Source: Ferrovum sp.
Lineage (GTDB): Bacteria > Pseudomonadota > Gammaproteobacteria > Burkholderiales > Ferrovaceae
Direction: 5' to 3'
NCBI GenBank assembly: GCA_027450105.1
Contig: DAIDKJ010000010.1
Location: 1 to 16,620 of the forward strand
Length of the DNA stretch: 16,620 nt
The position numbers were made by a program, and so were the translations under genes. The notes beneath the pieces were generated by a model. The model made no database searches, was not told the origin of the DNA, and saw only the letters and a program-made list of their open reading frames with translations. Shown one piece after another: positions 6,421 to 13,917 of this stretch (within the stretch, counting starts at the first letter, position 1; every line of letters begins with the position of its first letter).

Positions 6421-8076
6421 TCACCAGTTTCTGAAGCGGGAGGGAGGGGTATACAAGCCGCCAGACCAGCGCACCAGATCTTTGACAGAGCGGGCGGCCA
6501 GCAGATCACGGGTTGCCAGGCGCGGGTCGATGCCCAAATCTTCCACGCGGCGAATCACGCCGCGCGCGCGCAGTTGATCCACTTGGGCCTGGTCGCGGGC
6601 CAGGCCCACCGGGGTGAATCCGGCCACACCGCGAATGGCCTGTTCGCGCTCTTCGGGTGTACGACATAACAGCAAATTGGCAATGCCTTCTTCGGTGACC
6701 AGATGGGTGACATCGTCCCCATAAATCATGATGGGAGGCAACGCCATGCCCAGGCTTTCTTGCAGTTTCCAGGCGTCCAGTTGCTCCACAAACACAGGCG
6801 TCATATGTTCCCGAAAGGTTTCCACGCATTGCACCACCAGTTTGCGCCCCCGGATGGTCTGGGGGCCAGCGGCTTCCCGGCCTGCCTTGAGCCAGGCTGG
6901 CGAAGCATGACGGCGTCCGTGGGGGTCCGAACCCATGTTGGGTGCGCCACCAAAACCGGTAATGCGCCCCAGAGTGGCCGTGGAACTGTTGCCGGCCAGA
7001 TCGATTTGCAGGGTGGACCCGATGAAGAGGTCACAGGCATACAGTCCGGCGGTCTGGCTAAAGGCCCGATTGGAGCGCATGCTGCCGTCCGCGCCGGTAA
7101 AGAACACATCAGAACGCGCGGCAATGTAAGCGTCCATTCCCACCTCCGAGCCAAAGCTATGCACCGATTGCACGAAACCGGATTCGATGGCAGGTATGAG
7201 CGTGGGGTGCGGGTTCAGGGCCCAGTGGGTGCAAATTTTTCCCTTCAGTCCCAGTGCAGTGGCGTAGGTGGGCAGCAACAGTTCGATGGCTGCGGTATCG
7301 AAACCGATGCCGTGGTTGAGGCGGGTGATGCCGTATTCGGCATAAATGCCCTTGATGGCCATCATGGCCATGAGGATCTGGATTTCCGTGATCTGCGCGG
7401 GATCGCGGGTAAACAGTGGTTCGATGTGGTTGGGGCGGGGAGCAACCACCACGTAGTCCACCCAATCTCCGGGCACATCCACGCGGGGTAGGTGTTCCAC
7501 CCGCTCATTGACCTGAGCGATGACGATGCCGCTTTTGAACGCGGTGGCTTCCACGATGAGCGGGGTGTCTTCGGTATTGGGCCCGGTATACAGATTGCCG
7601 GCGGCATCGGCCGACTGGGCCGTGATGAGGCACACATCGGGGGTGAGATCGACGAAATAGCGTCCAAACAGTTCCAAATAGGTATGAATGGCGCCAATTT
7701 CGATGCGCCGGTCCTGCACCAGACGGGCCAGACGCCCACCCTGGGGCCCGGAAAATGAAAAATCCAGCCGGCTGGCAATGCCGCGTTCAAAGAGGTCCAC
7801 ATGACTGGGCAGCGCCAGTACCGATTGCACCAGATGCAGGTGATGCAGTTGTTGGGGATCGCATTCGGACAGGGCTTGGGCCAGAAAGTCCGCCTGTTTT
7901 TGATTGTTCCCCTCCATACAGACGCGATCACCCGGGGCGATGACGGTTTCCAGCAGGGTTTTGATACGGGCGGCTTCCACATGGCGACCAATGCCTGCCT
8001 GGGTGGCGCGCTGCAGACGTGCTTGGCGCCGCTGGCGACGGGTGTCCCAGGTGGGGGGGGGAGGTGAAGTGGGCAT
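6421..8076 (-). CDS. mdcA: malonate decarboxylase alpha subunit, acetyl-S-ACP:malonate ACP transferase
   Basis: A 551-residue CoA-transferase-like enzyme that swaps malonate for acetate on the MdcC thioester, the substrate-activating step of the cycle. Recognisable blocks are VCMEGNNQKQADFLAQAL near 52-69, ITAQSADAAGNLYTGPNTED near 151-170, NHGIGFDTAAIELLLPTYA near 254-272 and the highly conserved GFGGAPNMGSDPHGRRH at about 374-390. The ATG at 8076 follows GGAG by 5 bases and gives exactly the family length. The longer frame upstream would run into madM and lacks a ribosome site. Codons 5-8 (Pro-Pro-Pro-Pro) contain a run of nine C (8053-8061 on this strand as G), a potential slippage site. 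Confidence 0.95.
   Translation of the reverse strand: MPTSPPPPTWDTRRQRRQARLQRATQAGIGRHVEAARIKTLLETVIAPGDRVCMEGNNQKQADFLAQALSECDPQQLHHLHLVQSVLALPSHVDLFERGIASRLDFSFSGPQGGRLARLVQDRRIEIGAIHTYLELFGRYFVDLTPDVCLITAQSADAAGNLYTGPNTEDTPLIVEATAFKSGIVIAQVNERVEHLPRVDVPGDWVDYVVVAPRPNHIEPLFTRDPAQITEIQILMAMMAIKGIYAEYGITRLNHGIGFDTAAIELLLPTYATALGLKGKICTHWALNPHPTLIPAIESGFVQSVHSFGSEVGMDAYIAARSDVFFTGADGSMRSNRAFSQTAGLYACDLFIGSTLQIDLAGNSSTATLGRITGFGGAPNMGSDPHGRRHASPAWLKAGREAAGPQTIRGRKLVVQCVETFREHMTPVFVEQLDAWKLQESLGMALPPIMIYGDDVTHLVTEEGIANLLLCRTPEEREQAIRGVAGFTPVGLARDQAQVDQLRARGVIRRVEDLGIDPRLATRDLLAARSVKDLVRWSGGLYTPPSRFRNW
8053..8061 (-). repeat. C9 homopolymer inside the start of mdcA
   Basis: Nine consecutive C on the coding strand, within codons 5-8 of mdcA. 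A change by one base would shift the frame and abolish MdcA. It may be an incidental result of GC-rich proline codons or a slip-prone switch. Confidence 0.7.
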
Positions 8077-8099
8077 GAGTTCTCCGGGACGGGGTGGGT

Positions 8100-8861
8100 T
8101 TAACCCACGAGGGCTTTGGTGGCCAGAAACAACACCGATGGCCCCATCAGGCAACCCAGGCCCGTGTGGAAGGTGGCAATCAAGGCGCCGTAGGGGACCA
8201 GGCGCCGATCCGTGGCAGCCAGGCCCGCGGACACACCGCTGACCGTGCCTGCCAGGCCACCGAACACCATGGCCGAACGGGGATTATCAAGGCCCATGAA
8301 GCCCGCGGCCAAGGGCGTAAACACCATCACGATGATGGCCTTGATCAGCCCCGTGCCAATGGATAGGGCCATGAGATCGGAACTGGCGCCAATGGCGGCG
8401 CCGGTTACCGGTCCCACGATATAGGTGACGGCTCCGGCGCCGATGGTGGTCATGGAAACGGCGTCCCGGTAGCCCATGATCCAGGCCACGGAGGCGCCGA
8501 TGATGAAGGGGATGATGGTTCCCAAAAACAGGGAGATCACGCCGATCAATCCGGCTTTTTTGGCCTCATCCACGTGCACTTCGAAGGCGGTGGCCACAAT
8601 GGCAAAATCCCGCATCATGGCCCCGCCCATCAGGCCAATGCCAGCAAACAGATTGATGTCCGCCAGTCCCTTGCTGCCGCCGGTTTTGATACCCCCCCAG
8701 TAAGCCAGCGCCAGGCCGATGGCAATGGCAATGGCCGAGCCGTGGATGCGCCCAAAAGTGAGCCAGCGCGACAGATACACCGAGATCCACATGATGATGC
8801 CCACAAAGGCGAAGGCCGTCACCAGGGAGTTGGCACGCAGGGCGTGTTCGATCATTTCCAT
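8100..8861 (-). CDS. madM: malonate transporter subunit MadM
   Basis: A 253-residue inner-membrane protein with many Gly/Ala-rich hydrophobic helices. Examples are AFAFVGIIMWISVYLSRWLT near the N terminus, a GLALAYWGGIKTGG loop, and MVFGGLAGTVSGVSAGLAATDRRLVPYGALIATFH near the end. This matches MadM of the two-component MadLM malonate carriers, which import malonate by cation symport. It lies directly between madL (18-base gap) and mdcA (23-base gap), as in other malonate operons. The ribosome site is not strong (GGAA about 8 bases before the ATG at 8861), so coupling to madL is likely. MdcF, the single-subunit carrier found in enterobacteria, is absent here. Confidence 0.93.
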   Translation of the reverse strand: MEMIEHALRANSLVTAFAFVGIIMWISVYLSRWLTFGRIHGSAIAIAIGLALAYWGGIKTGGSKGLADINLFAGIGLMGGAMMRDFAIVATAFEVHVDEAKKAGLIGVISLFLGTIIPFIIGASVAWIMGYRDAVSMTTIGAGAVTYIVGPVTGAAIGASSDLMALSIGTGLIKAIIVMVFTPLAAGFMGLDNPRSAMVFGGLAGTVSGVSAGLAATDRRLVPYGALIATFHTGLGCLMGPSVLFLATKALVG

Positions 8862-8879
8862 GAGGTGTATTCCGTGGGA

Positions 8880-9278
8880 TTAAAGGGTATCGACGCTGGT
8901 GCCGGACTTCCAGGTGTCATCCTGTTTGGGTCCGGTGCGATTGATGAGGGCGATGACACAGGCGCAGGCAATGACTGCCGTGATCGCCGAAATCACGGCC
9001 ACCGGCCCCCCCTTCAGGGCAGCCACCACGTTTTGTTGCGCGGCCATGGCCACCACCACCGGAATATACAGGGCTGCCCAAAATCCGACCCCGTCTTCGG
9101 TGCGTGCCGGCATCCACCCCCGGCGATGCAATATGGTGCGCGCGCTGATCAACAGAATCATGGCAATACCCACACCTCCCACATTGGCCTTGACGCCAAT
9201 GAGCATTCCCAGGACATCGCCGATATACACACCCAGCAGGTGGCAAATGGCCAGAATGGCGGTTCCGTAAATGATCAT
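8880..9278 (-). CDS. madL: malonate transporter subunit MadL
   Basis: A 132-residue inner-membrane protein with about four hydrophobic helices. It begins MIIYGTAILAICHLLGVYIG and includes VKANVGGVGIAMILLISART and VAMAAQQNVVAALKGGPVAV. These fit MadL, the smaller partner of MadM in malonate uptake. The start at 9278 is well supported by AGGAGA 6 bases upstream. It is the first gene of the malonate operon, so the untranslated leader and promoter must lie in the 288 bases shared with the divergent regulator. Substrate assignment follows from the family and from the downstream decarboxylase genes. Confidence 0.93.
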   Translation of the reverse strand: MIIYGTAILAICHLLGVYIGDVLGMLIGVKANVGGVGIAMILLISARTILHRRGWMPARTEDGVGFWAALYIPVVVAMAAQQNVVAALKGGPVAVISAITAVIACACVIALINRTGPKQDDTWKSGTSVDTL

Positions 9279-9328
9279 GGGTTATCTCCTCGGCAGCGTT
9301 GTGGTTGTGATGGATCGATTTACGGGAC

Positions 9329-9357
9329 ACGATACTGGCGCGGTGCCCGCAATTCAA
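9329..9357 (-). promoter_or_regulatory. candidate promoter of the malonate operon
   Basis: On the minus strand TTGAAT (9357-9352) and TATCGT (9334-9329) are separated by exactly 17 bases, giving a predicted start point near 9322, about 43 bases before madL. The -10 matches consensus at 4 of 6 positions, as expected for an activator-dependent promoter. The dyad at 9378-9392 then sits near -63, the usual place of a LysR recognition site. Confidence 0.45.
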
Positions 9358-9377
9358 TCAATCTGGCCTATAATTCG

Positions 9378-9392
9378 TTAACTGCAAGTTAA
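9378..9392. promoter_or_regulatory. 15-bp dyad, candidate LysR-regulator (MdcR) binding site
   Basis: TTAACT-GCA-AGTTAA is a perfect inverted repeat with a 3-base centre, and contains the T-N11-A pattern (T9379, A9391) common to LysR-type operators. It lies in the divergent region between madL and the LysR gene. It is also just downstream of a plus-strand TATAAT (9369-9374), so binding could both activate mdc and repress the regulator. That double role is inference. Confidence 0.55.
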
Positions 9393-9441
9393 TGAACAAT
9401 GGCCCTGGCCCGCACCGGATCGGGCTCGGTCGCCGCGCCAG

Positions 9442-9463
9442 GCCCTGTAGGCCGGCACAGGGC
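9442..9463 (+). repeat. hairpin in the regulator leader
   Basis: GCCCTGT (9442-9448) pairs perfectly with ACAGGGC (9457-9463) around an 8-base loop that is itself GC-rich and partly self-complementary. No U-run follows, so it is not a typical intrinsic terminator. It lies about 100 bases before the LysR start codon. Confidence 0.45.
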
Positions 9464-9465
9464 AT

Positions 9466-9554
9466 GGTCTCTGCACTGAGGGGAGAGAGCGGATCACGGG
9501 TAACGTCATCTGGATGGGTGCCGTACGGTCGGTCACTGCACTGAGGGGAGAAAG
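9466..9554. repeat. 24-bp direct repeat, two copies (9466-9489 and 9531-9554)
   Basis: Both copies share the exact 16-base core CTGCACTGAGGGGAGA (9471-9486 and 9536-9551). The match extends to 24 bases with only two mismatches. The copies are 65 bases apart, about six helical turns. The second copy ends in the purine-rich ribosome-binding stretch of the LysR gene, so it may be a regulator site, a duplicated leader segment, or both. Confidence 0.75.
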
Positions 9555-9566
9555 GGGGGCGACACG

Positions 9567-10484
9567 ATGATTCGGGAAGATTTTACGCTCAAGAAACTGG
9601 AGGTGTTTCTGGCCTTCATGCGGGTCAATCATCTGGCTCGCGTGGCCGAGGAAATTGGGCAAAGTACGGTAAGTGTGCATCGGGCCTTGCATTCTCTGGA
9701 GCAGGCCTTGGGCTGCCCCCTGTTCAAGCATGAGGGGCGTAACCTGATCCCACTGGATACTGCCTATACGCTGGCCAAACATGCCTCGCGGGTGATTGCG
9801 GAATGCGAGGAAGGCATCAGGCAGGTGCGCGAACTGGCGGGCGTGCATGCTTCGCGGTTGAGACTCGGGGCCCTGTACTCCCTCACCTTGCAATGTATCC
9901 CGCGTCTCATCGTGGGAATCAAATTGCGCAAGGTGGGGCTGGACGTGGATTTGACCCTGGGTTCCAATCAGGATTTGTTGCGCCAGCTCGAGGAAAGACG
10001 TCTGGATGCCATCGTGATCGGACTGGATACGCCCACCACAGTGCCGCGTCATCTGGTAGCCGTGCCTCTGTTCAGGGACGAAGTGTACCTGGCGGTTCCA
10101 GCCGATTCGCCCTATGCCCAGCAAACCCTCATCGACTTGAAAGAGCTGCGGGAGGAGAATTTCGTGGCACTTGGCGAGGGCTTTATCACGGCCCGCAGTT
10201 TTCAGCGCGCCTTCGAGCAGGCCGCCTTCAAACCCAAAATAGGCATGCAGGTGGGCGATATTTTTTCGCTCATCAATCTGGTCAGTGGTGGGATGGGCTG
10301 CACGCTGCTTCCCGGGCGGGTGGCGGGGTTCACGCCCCGCATCCGCTTGATTCGGCTCAAATCCCAATATGTGACGGCTCAGCATATCACCTTGCTGTTT
10401 GATAAAAGCCGTGAACAGGAGGCCACGCTCCTGGCCCTTGCCGCCGAGTGTCGCATGTACGCACGGCGTGCCACGCCGGCATGA
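9567..10484 (+). CDS. mdcR: LysR-family regulator of malonate utilisation (MdcR)
   Basis: A 305-residue LysR-type regulator. The N-terminal winged helix-turn-helix spans about residues 7-66, with NHLARVAEEIGQSTVSVHRA as helix pair and SLEQALGCPLFKHEGRNLIP as wing. The rest is the two-lobed co-inducer-binding domain (about 95-300), including GALYSLTLQCIPRLI and FVALGEGFITARSF. It is transcribed away from madL, the standard layout for LysR activators and their targets. The Klebsiella and Acinetobacter mdc clusters also carry an MdcR of this type. The likely signal is malonate or a product of it. The start at 9567 follows a long AAAGGGGGG run. Its leader is unusually repeat-rich. Assignment as MdcR is by family and position. 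Confidence 0.88.
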   Translation: MIREDFTLKKLEVFLAFMRVNHLARVAEEIGQSTVSVHRALHSLEQALGCPLFKHEGRNLIPLDTAYTLAKHASRVIAECEEGIRQVRELAGVHASRLRLGALYSLTLQCIPRLIVGIKLRKVGLDVDLTLGSNQDLLRQLEERRLDAIVIGLDTPTTVPRHLVAVPLFRDEVYLAVPADSPYAQQTLIDLKELREENFVALGEGFITARSFQRAFEQAAFKPKIGMQVGDIFSLINLVSGGMGCTLLPGRVAGFTPRIRLIRLKSQYVTAQHITLLFDKSREQEATLLALAAECRMYARRATPA

Positions 10485-10571
10485 AGGGGGCATTTGCCGC
10501 GGACACGAAGCGCACCGCGCCATCCGCAGCCGCATGATACAGTGAATACCCTGCGCTCGAGGAGGACCGCG

Positions 10572-11552
10572 ATGACCAACATTTCAGACGATACTTTTCC
10601 GCGCCTGCTGGGGGATATTGGCGGGACGCACGCGCGTTTTGCCATGCAGTGGCACTTTCAGGGTCCGCTCACCCAACCGGTGAGCTTGGAGAGCAAGGAT
10701 TTTCCGGGACCTCTCGAAGCCATCCAGCATTTTCTGCGCAGCCAACACGCACCGCCTCCGCGCTGGGCAGCGCTGGGCCTGGCAACCCCCATCACGGGCG
10801 ACGAAGTGGCCTTGACCAATCATCCCTGGCGATTTTCTGCCCGTGCCTTGCAGCAGGATCTGGGGTTGACGCGCCTTAAACTCATCAATGATTTTACGGC
10901 GCTGGCCCTGGCCTTGCCCCTTCTGGGTCCGCAGGACTGTACCCCCATCGGGACGGGTTGTGCGGTGGCGGGCAAAGCCCTGGCGTTGCTGGGCCCGGGC
11001 ACCGGTCTGGGGGTTTCGGGATTATTACCCGCTGCGACGGGTTATGTGGCCATCGAAGGAGAGGGGGGGCATGTGACGCTGGCTGCGGCCAGCGCGCGCG
11101 AAGCAGAGATTCTTGCGCGTGCCCGGACACACTGGCCCCACGTTTCTGCCGAGCGTCTGCTCTCCGGGCCCGGACTTGAGTTACTCCATGCGCTGGTGGG
11201 TGAAGCCTCGGGTATGCACCATGAAGGGCTGACCGCGGCCGAAATCGGTCGCCGGGGTTGCCTGGGGCAGGACGCTCAATGCCGCGAGACCCTGGATGTT
11301 TTCTGTGCCTTCCTGGGGACCGTGGCAGCCGACTTGGCCCTGACGTTGGGTGCACGGGGTGGGGTTTATCTGGGTGGCGGAATTTTGCCCCAATGGGGCG
11401 ATTATTTTCTACGTTCTCCCTTTCGGACCCGCTTTGAAAGCAAAGGACGCTACGGCCCGTATCTTGCTGCCATCCCCACCTGGCTCATTCGGGCGCCTTG
11501 GCCCGGAATTCTGGGGGCCGCCCAAGCCTTGAACGAACCCTTTGCCGCTTAA
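10572..11552 (+). CDS. glk: glucokinase
   Basis: A 326-residue ASKHA-fold kinase that phosphorylates glucose with ATP to glucose 6-phosphate in the cytoplasm. Visible motifs are LGDIGGTHARFA (about 13-24, phosphate loop), LINDFTA (104-110) with catalytic Asp107, LLGPGTGLGVSGL (139-151), EGEGGH (162-167) and YLGGGILP near the C terminus. Together these place it in the E. coli Glk family rather than the ROK repressor group. The ATG at 10572 has GGAGG 6 bases before it; the frame is open upstream but carries no other supported start. It begins 87 bases after mdcR on the same strand and is followed only 14 bases later by the Sel1-repeat gene, so those two are probably cotranscribed. Nothing ties it to malonate metabolism. 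Confidence 0.93.
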   Translation: MTNISDDTFPRLLGDIGGTHARFAMQWHFQGPLTQPVSLESKDFPGPLEAIQHFLRSQHAPPPRWAALGLATPITGDEVALTNHPWRFSARALQQDLGLTRLKLINDFTALALALPLLGPQDCTPIGTGCAVAGKALALLGPGTGLGVSGLLPAATGYVAIEGEGGHVTLAAASAREAEILARARTHWPHVSAERLLSGPGLELLHALVGEASGMHHEGLTAAEIGRRGCLGQDAQCRETLDVFCAFLGTVAADLALTLGARGGVYLGGGILPQWGDYFLRSPFRTRFESKGRYGPYLAAIPTWLIRAPWPGILGAAQALNEPFAA

Positions 11553-11566
11553 CACGAGGAACTCAC

Positions 11567-12394
11567 ATGTACTACCGCGTTCGATGTCTGTTACTCCTGC
11601 TGCTGTTTTACTGTACAGCGGCTTTTTCGGATGATGCTGCACCATTGAGCAAGGAGGAAATCCTGCATAACCCCACCATTGGAAATTACAAGGGTTATGC
11701 CGAATTCAAGATGGCCCATTATGATTCGGCCCGTTTCATCTGGGAGACATTAGCTGGCGTGGGAGACCCCGAAGCCTTGTTCAATCTGGGCATTTTGGCC
11801 GAAGATGGTTTGGGTCAGCCCAAGGACCTGCAAAAAGCCGAAGCCTTGTACATCGCCTCGGCAGATGCAGGAGGGTTCAAGGCCCAATATCGCCTGGGAG
11901 TGCTCTACAGTACCCCTTCGGCCTTTCCCGAAAATCAGGAACGGGCCCGGCATTACCTGGGATTGGCGGCTCAGGGTGGCGATGCCGATGCCGTGGCCAG
12001 ACTGGCTGCCCTGGGCCAACCCGGGCAACCGGTCAGTGACTTCGAGCGGGCCGAAAACCTGGCCAGCAGTGGCCAGTACCCGCAGGCCGCCGCACTCTAC
12101 AAGACCCTGGCGCAGACTGGAAACATGCGCGCCAGAACCCGTCTGGCCTGGTTGTATGAGGCGGGAGAGGGGGTGGAACGCAACCTGGACCAAGCGGCGA
12201 CGCTCTTCATGGAGTCGGCGCGTCAGGGCGATGCCGAGGCCCAGTATGCCCTGGCCGTGATGTATAAAACCGGAAAAGGCCAAGTGCAGGACGATGCGGC
12301 CAGTCGGTATTGGTTGCAGCGCTCGGCGGCCCAAAAATATCCGGCCGCAGTGGCGGCGCTGGCCGCGCAGGATAAGCCGGATCCGGTGGAATGA
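11567..12394 (+). CDS. secreted Sel1-like (TPR-type) repeat protein
   Basis: A 275-residue protein with an N-terminal signal peptide: a positively charged start, a Leu-rich core (residues 8-14) and a likely signal peptidase I site after CTAAFS (residue 21). No proper lipobox is present. The mature part is built from Sel1-type helix pairs: PEALFNLGILAEDGLGQ (about 68-84), FKAQYRLGVLY (104-114), MRARTRLAWLYEAGEGV (187-203) and AEAQYALAVMYKTGKGQ (223-239), each followed by an A/ALYxxSA-type helix. Such proteins act as periplasmic scaffolds or adaptors; the partner is unknown. The ATG at 11567 follows GAGGA by 6 bases. The longer upstream frame would overlap glk. It lies 14 bases behind glk. Confidence 0.85.
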   Translation: MYYRVRCLLLLLLFYCTAAFSDDAAPLSKEEILHNPTIGNYKGYAEFKMAHYDSARFIWETLAGVGDPEALFNLGILAEDGLGQPKDLQKAEALYIASADAGGFKAQYRLGVLYSTPSAFPENQERARHYLGLAAQGGDADAVARLAALGQPGQPVSDFERAENLASSGQYPQAAALYKTLAQTGNMRARTRLAWLYEAGEGVERNLDQAATLFMESARQGDAEAQYALAVMYKTGKGQVQDDAASRYWLQRSAAQKYPAAVAALAAQDKPDPVE

Positions 12395-12459
12395 TGCCTG
12401 GATTGCGGTTGATTTTTTACTGAACTGAACTGAACTGAACTGAACTGAATGAGGACATC
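12395..12459 (+). other. leader of the aldehyde dehydrogenase gene
   Basis: A 65-base gap. It contains a T-rich stretch (12413-12418), the ACTGA tandem repeat and a GAGGA ribosome site at 12451-12455, 4 bases before the dehydrogenase ATG. No clear terminator hairpin or promoter is visible. Confidence 0.5.
12419..12448. repeat. pentanucleotide tandem repeat ACTGA x6
   Basis: Six perfect ACTGA units end 2 bases before the ribosome site of the aldehyde dehydrogenase gene. Short tandem repeats in this place can change copy number by slippage and alter leader length or transcription spacing. Whether this tract varies is unknown. Confidence 0.9.
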
Positions 12460-13914
12460 ATGCTGGTACTGAAGGACGAAGGGCTGTTGCGTCAAGCGTG
12501 TTTGGTGAGTGGTGACTGGATTGGCGCCGATGGGGGAGCGACCTTTCCCATTCACAATCCGGCTACAGGCGAGCATCTGGCCTGCGTGCCCTTGTGCGGA
12601 GCACGGGAAACCGAGTGGGCTATTACTCAGGCGCAGAGGGCCTTTTCTTCCTGGAAGCGGACCACGGCAGCACAGCGTGCAAAAATTTTGCGCACCTGGT
12701 TTGAGCTGATGCTGCAGCATCAGGACGATCTGGCACGTTTGATGACCGCAGAGCAGGGAAAACCCTTGGCCGAAGCGCGCGGCGAAATCGGGTATGCGGC
12801 CTCGTTTCTGGAATGGTTTGCCGAGGAGGGCAAGCGGGCTTATGGCGAGATCATTCCCACAACGCACCAGGATCGCCAACTGCTCGTGACCAGAGAACCC
12901 GTGGGGGTCTGTGCGGCCATCACCCCCTGGAACTTCCCCGCTGCCATGATTACGCGCAAGGTGGCGCCGGCCCTGGCTGCGGGCTGTACCATCGTGCTTA
13001 AACCGGCCGAACAAACGCCCTTGTCTGCTCTGGCACTGGCAGAACTGGCGCAACGCGCCGGGGTTCCGCCAGGGGTGTTCAATGTAGTGACGGGTGACGC
13101 ACCCACCATTGGAGCGGTTCTGACCCAAAGTCCCGTGGTGCGTAAACTCAGTTTTACCGGCTCCACCGAAGTCGGCCAGTTGCTCATGCGCCAATGTGCG
13201 GGAACTCTTAAACGGCTGTCTTTGGAGCTGGGTGGGAATGCGCCCTTCATCGTGTTTGATGACGCCGATCTGGAGGCGGCGGTGGCTGGTGCCGTGGCCT
13301 CGAAATATCGTAATGCAGGACAAACCTGCGTGTGCAGCAATCGCTTGTTGGTGCAGGCGGGTATTTACGAGCGGTTTGCCGCAGCGCTGGCACAGGCTGT
13401 GGGGGCCTTGAAGGTGGGGAACGGGGTGGACGAGGGGGTTGCCCAGGGGCCCTTGATCGATGAGGCGGCTGTGACCAAAGTGGAGCTGATGATCGAGGAC
13501 GCCTGCCAAAAAGGGGCACGGGTGCTCTTGGGAGGCCGGCGTCACTCCTTGGGCGGTACCTGGTTTGAACCCACCATCCTGGCCGATGTGACGCCGCAGA
13601 TGCGCCTGGCGCGCGAAGAAATCTTCGGCCCGGTTTCTCCGCTGTTTCGTTTCAACACGGAAGAAGAAGCCCTGCACATGGCCAATGATACCGAGTATGG
13701 GTTGGCGGCCTATTTCTACACCCGGGATCATGGCCGGGTCTGGCGCGTGTCGGGCGCGCTGGAATATGGCATGGTCGGTGTCAACACGGGCCTGATATCC
13801 AATGAAGTGGCTCCTTTTGGAGGCGTCAAGTATTCCGGGATGGGACGGGAGGGCTCCCGTCACGGGTTGGAAGAGTATCTGGAACTCAAATATTTAGCCC
13901 TGGCAGGTTTGTAA
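12460..13914 (+). CDS. gabD: succinate-semialdehyde dehydrogenase-type aldehyde dehydrogenase
   Basis: A 484-residue cytoplasmic NAD(P)-dependent aldehyde dehydrogenase, most like GabD, which oxidises succinate semialdehyde to succinate. Catalytic residues are all present: Asn158 in TPWNFP, Lys181 in VLKPAEQTP, the general base Glu256 in LELGGNAPFIVF, and the nucleophile Cys290 in NAGQTCVCSN. SFTGSTEVGQ (231-240) is the cofactor-binding glycine motif. EIFGPVSPLF and PFGGVKYSGMGREGS complete the family pattern, and the length equals that of GabD. Glutarate semialdehyde or other small aldehydes are possible alternatives. No gabT-like transaminase is adjacent. The gene follows the ACTGA repeat tract and is followed 3 bases later by the epimerase gene, so the two are probably cotranscribed. 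Confidence 0.9.
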   Translation: MLVLKDEGLLRQACLVSGDWIGADGGATFPIHNPATGEHLACVPLCGARETEWAITQAQRAFSSWKRTTAAQRAKILRTWFELMLQHQDDLARLMTAEQGKPLAEARGEIGYAASFLEWFAEEGKRAYGEIIPTTHQDRQLLVTREPVGVCAAITPWNFPAAMITRKVAPALAAGCTIVLKPAEQTPLSALALAELAQRAGVPPGVFNVVTGDAPTIGAVLTQSPVVRKLSFTGSTEVGQLLMRQCAGTLKRLSLELGGNAPFIVFDDADLEAAVAGAVASKYRNAGQTCVCSNRLLVQAGIYERFAAALAQAVGALKVGNGVDEGVAQGPLIDEAAVTKVELMIEDACQKGARVLLGGRRHSLGGTWFEPTILADVTPQMRLAREEIFGPVSPLFRFNTEEEALHMANDTEYGLAAYFYTRDHGRVWRVSGALEYGMVGVNTGLISNEVAPFGGVKYSGMGREGSRHGLEEYLELKYLALAGL

Positions 13915-13917
13915 CCC

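Noticed and set aside
6703..7491. Plus-strand open frame of 262 codons within mdcA
   Set aside because: Shadow of the conserved MdcA coding region; no ribosome site or domain.
8076..8154. Longer mdcA with 26 extra N-terminal residues
   Set aside because: It would run into madM and has no ribosome site. The ATG at 8076 has GGAG in front and gives the family length of 551.
9378..10535. Minus-strand open frame of 385 codons opposite the LysR gene
   Set aside because: It is antisense to a clear LysR protein and would cover the divergent promoter region; no recognisable domain.
10494..10571. Extended N terminus of glucokinase
   Set aside because: The extra residues are Arg/Pro-rich without family match. 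GGAGG lies right before the ATG at 10572.
11580..11620. Lipoprotein signal (LFYC) in the Sel1-repeat protein
   Set aside because: The residues before Cys do not fit a lipobox; a signal peptidase I site a few residues later fits better.
12223..13863. Minus-strand open frame of 546 codons opposite the aldehyde dehydrogenase
   Set aside because: It is a GC-driven shadow of a gene with all catalytic residues on the plus strand; its composition (many His, Gln, Arg, Cys) fits no protein family.
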